Shown here: positions 63,536-64,000 of the stretch, piece by piece
Position numbering within the stretch: position 1 is the first letter of the stretch
Layout: each line of letters begins with the position of its first letter
Assembly (NCBI RefSeq): GCF_041321095.1
Contig: NZ_JBGGWE010000002.1
Span: 310,001-374,000, forward strand
From: Fibrella arboris
GTDB lineage: Bacteria; Bacteroidota; Bacteroidia; Cytophagales; Spirosomataceae
DNA: 64,000 nucleotides
Reading direction: 5' to 3'
Position numbers and translations under genes: made by a program
The notes under the pieces: generated by a model
Told to the model about the DNA's origin: nothing
Databases searched by the model: none
The model's input: only the letters and a program-made list of their open reading frames with translations

Positions 63536-64000
63536 ATGCCCGACATATCCAAAAAAATCACGTTATGGGCTAAAGCAGCTACATTTTGTTGCCTTATCGG
63601 CTTCATTGGCTGGACGTTGCGACAACAGACCTTTCGCTGGGAAGATGCCGGTCAACCGCTGCTTTCCACCAATTGGCAGTCGGGCTGGCTGATCCTGCTG
63701 GTGCTGCTGACACCACTTAACTGGTCGCTGGAAGCGTTGAAATGGCAATGGCTCATCCAGCGATTAACGCCCCTCACCTTCTCAGACGCACTCGATGGGG
63801 TATTGGCAGGGCTATCGCTGAGCATGGCCTTACCCGGACCAGTTGGCGACACGGCCGGCAGGGCCCTCTCGATCCGATCGGGGCACCGAACCCAGTCGAT
63901 GGGGGCGGCGGTGGTGGCGGGTGGCATGCAGTTTTACGTGGCTATTGTTGTTGGCTCGGCTGCCTGGGCAACGTACCTGAACAACGTCCCCGCCCGCAAC
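63536..64000 (+). CDS. Lysylphosphatidylglycerol-synthase-like flippase domain protein (partial)
   Basis: The first 155 codons of a membrane protein that runs past the right edge. Hydrophobic segments (ATFCCLIGFIGWTL, SGWLILLVLLTPLNW) and the motif SLSMALPGPVGDTAGRALSI fit the UPF0104/LPG-synthase transmembrane family. Some members flip or aminoacylate lipids, others are of unknown role. The start is the ATG at 63536, divergent from ruvC with 32 bases between the two starts. Confidence 0.75.
   Translation, partial: MPDISKKITLWAKAATFCCLIGFIGWTLRQQTFRWEDAGQPLLSTNWQSGWLILLVLLTPLNWSLEALKWQWLIQRLTPLTFSDALDGVLAGLSLSMALPGPVGDTAGRALSIRSGHRTQSMGAAVVAGGMQFYVAIVVGSAAWATYLNNVPARN

Overview
The window looks like chromosome from a Bacteroidota bacterium of the order Cytophagales, probably a Spirosoma-like genus. 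This rests on SusC/SusD outer-membrane genes, TAnnTTTG-type -7 promoter boxes, lipoprotein-rich gene content and moderate GC; the genus is an inference. No tRNA, rRNA, CRISPR array, prophage or transposase was seen. Both edges cut genes: a CHRD lipoprotein on the left and a flippase-like membrane protein on the right.

Layout. 1-1959: three CHRD-domain lipoproteins on the minus strand. 2252-4519: aconitase. 4686-13751: a putative iron/redox island. It holds an ApbE flavin transferase, a PepSY membrane flavoreductase, a DUF2271-like periplasmic protein with a TGAS motif, an ankyrin protein, a siderophore-type TonB receptor and a divergent AraC regulator. Together these could carry electrons from cytosolic NAD(P)H across the membrane to ferric siderophores. 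13833-17595: a NIPSNAP protein, a Moco-fold periplasmic protein and the molybdate transporter modABC. 17708-35084: mostly housekeeping, namely hisC, a RecB/AddA-like helicase with a degenerate nuclease tail, two PAP2-type proteins, metF, a NadR-like kinase overlapping rluE, xth, two parvulin chaperones, a MoxR ATPase and a MobA-like nucleotidyltransferase.

35229-46033 is a starch/alpha-glucan utilisation locus: a one-protein membrane sensor-regulator (CBM-like domain, seven membrane segments, AraC HTH), then SusC, SusD, a SusE/F-like protein with three repeats, and a GH13 amylase. A REP-like palindrome and a decayed lipoprotein gene lie between SusE and the amylase, bracketed by a duplicated terminator. 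GlgE at 54241-56301 adds a second alpha-glucan enzyme. 46156-53860 holds pyrB, pgeF, a TssN-like protein, superoxide dismutase, a 2OG-Fe(II) oxygenase, a chromate transporter and an M48 protease. 56594-64000 holds small or hypothetical genes, a frameshifted HAD phosphatase, an alpha-E protein, an EcsC protein, a GH125 mannosidase beside a decayed GH76-like remnant, and ruvC.

The most striking signal is not a gene. A short word, core GGTACGT and fuller form CAGGTACGTT, is repeated throughout the window on both strands, in all coding registers and inside terminator hairpins. I counted about 68 copies of the 7-mer (about 8 expected by chance), 37 of CAGGTACGT (0.5 expected) and 24 of CAGGTACGTT (0.1 expected). 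It behaves like a DNA uptake sequence or the cyanobacterial HIP1 word. Other unusual features are long perfect dyads at gene ends and several genes whose -7 box ends 4-5 nt before the ATG, which predicts leaderless mRNAs.
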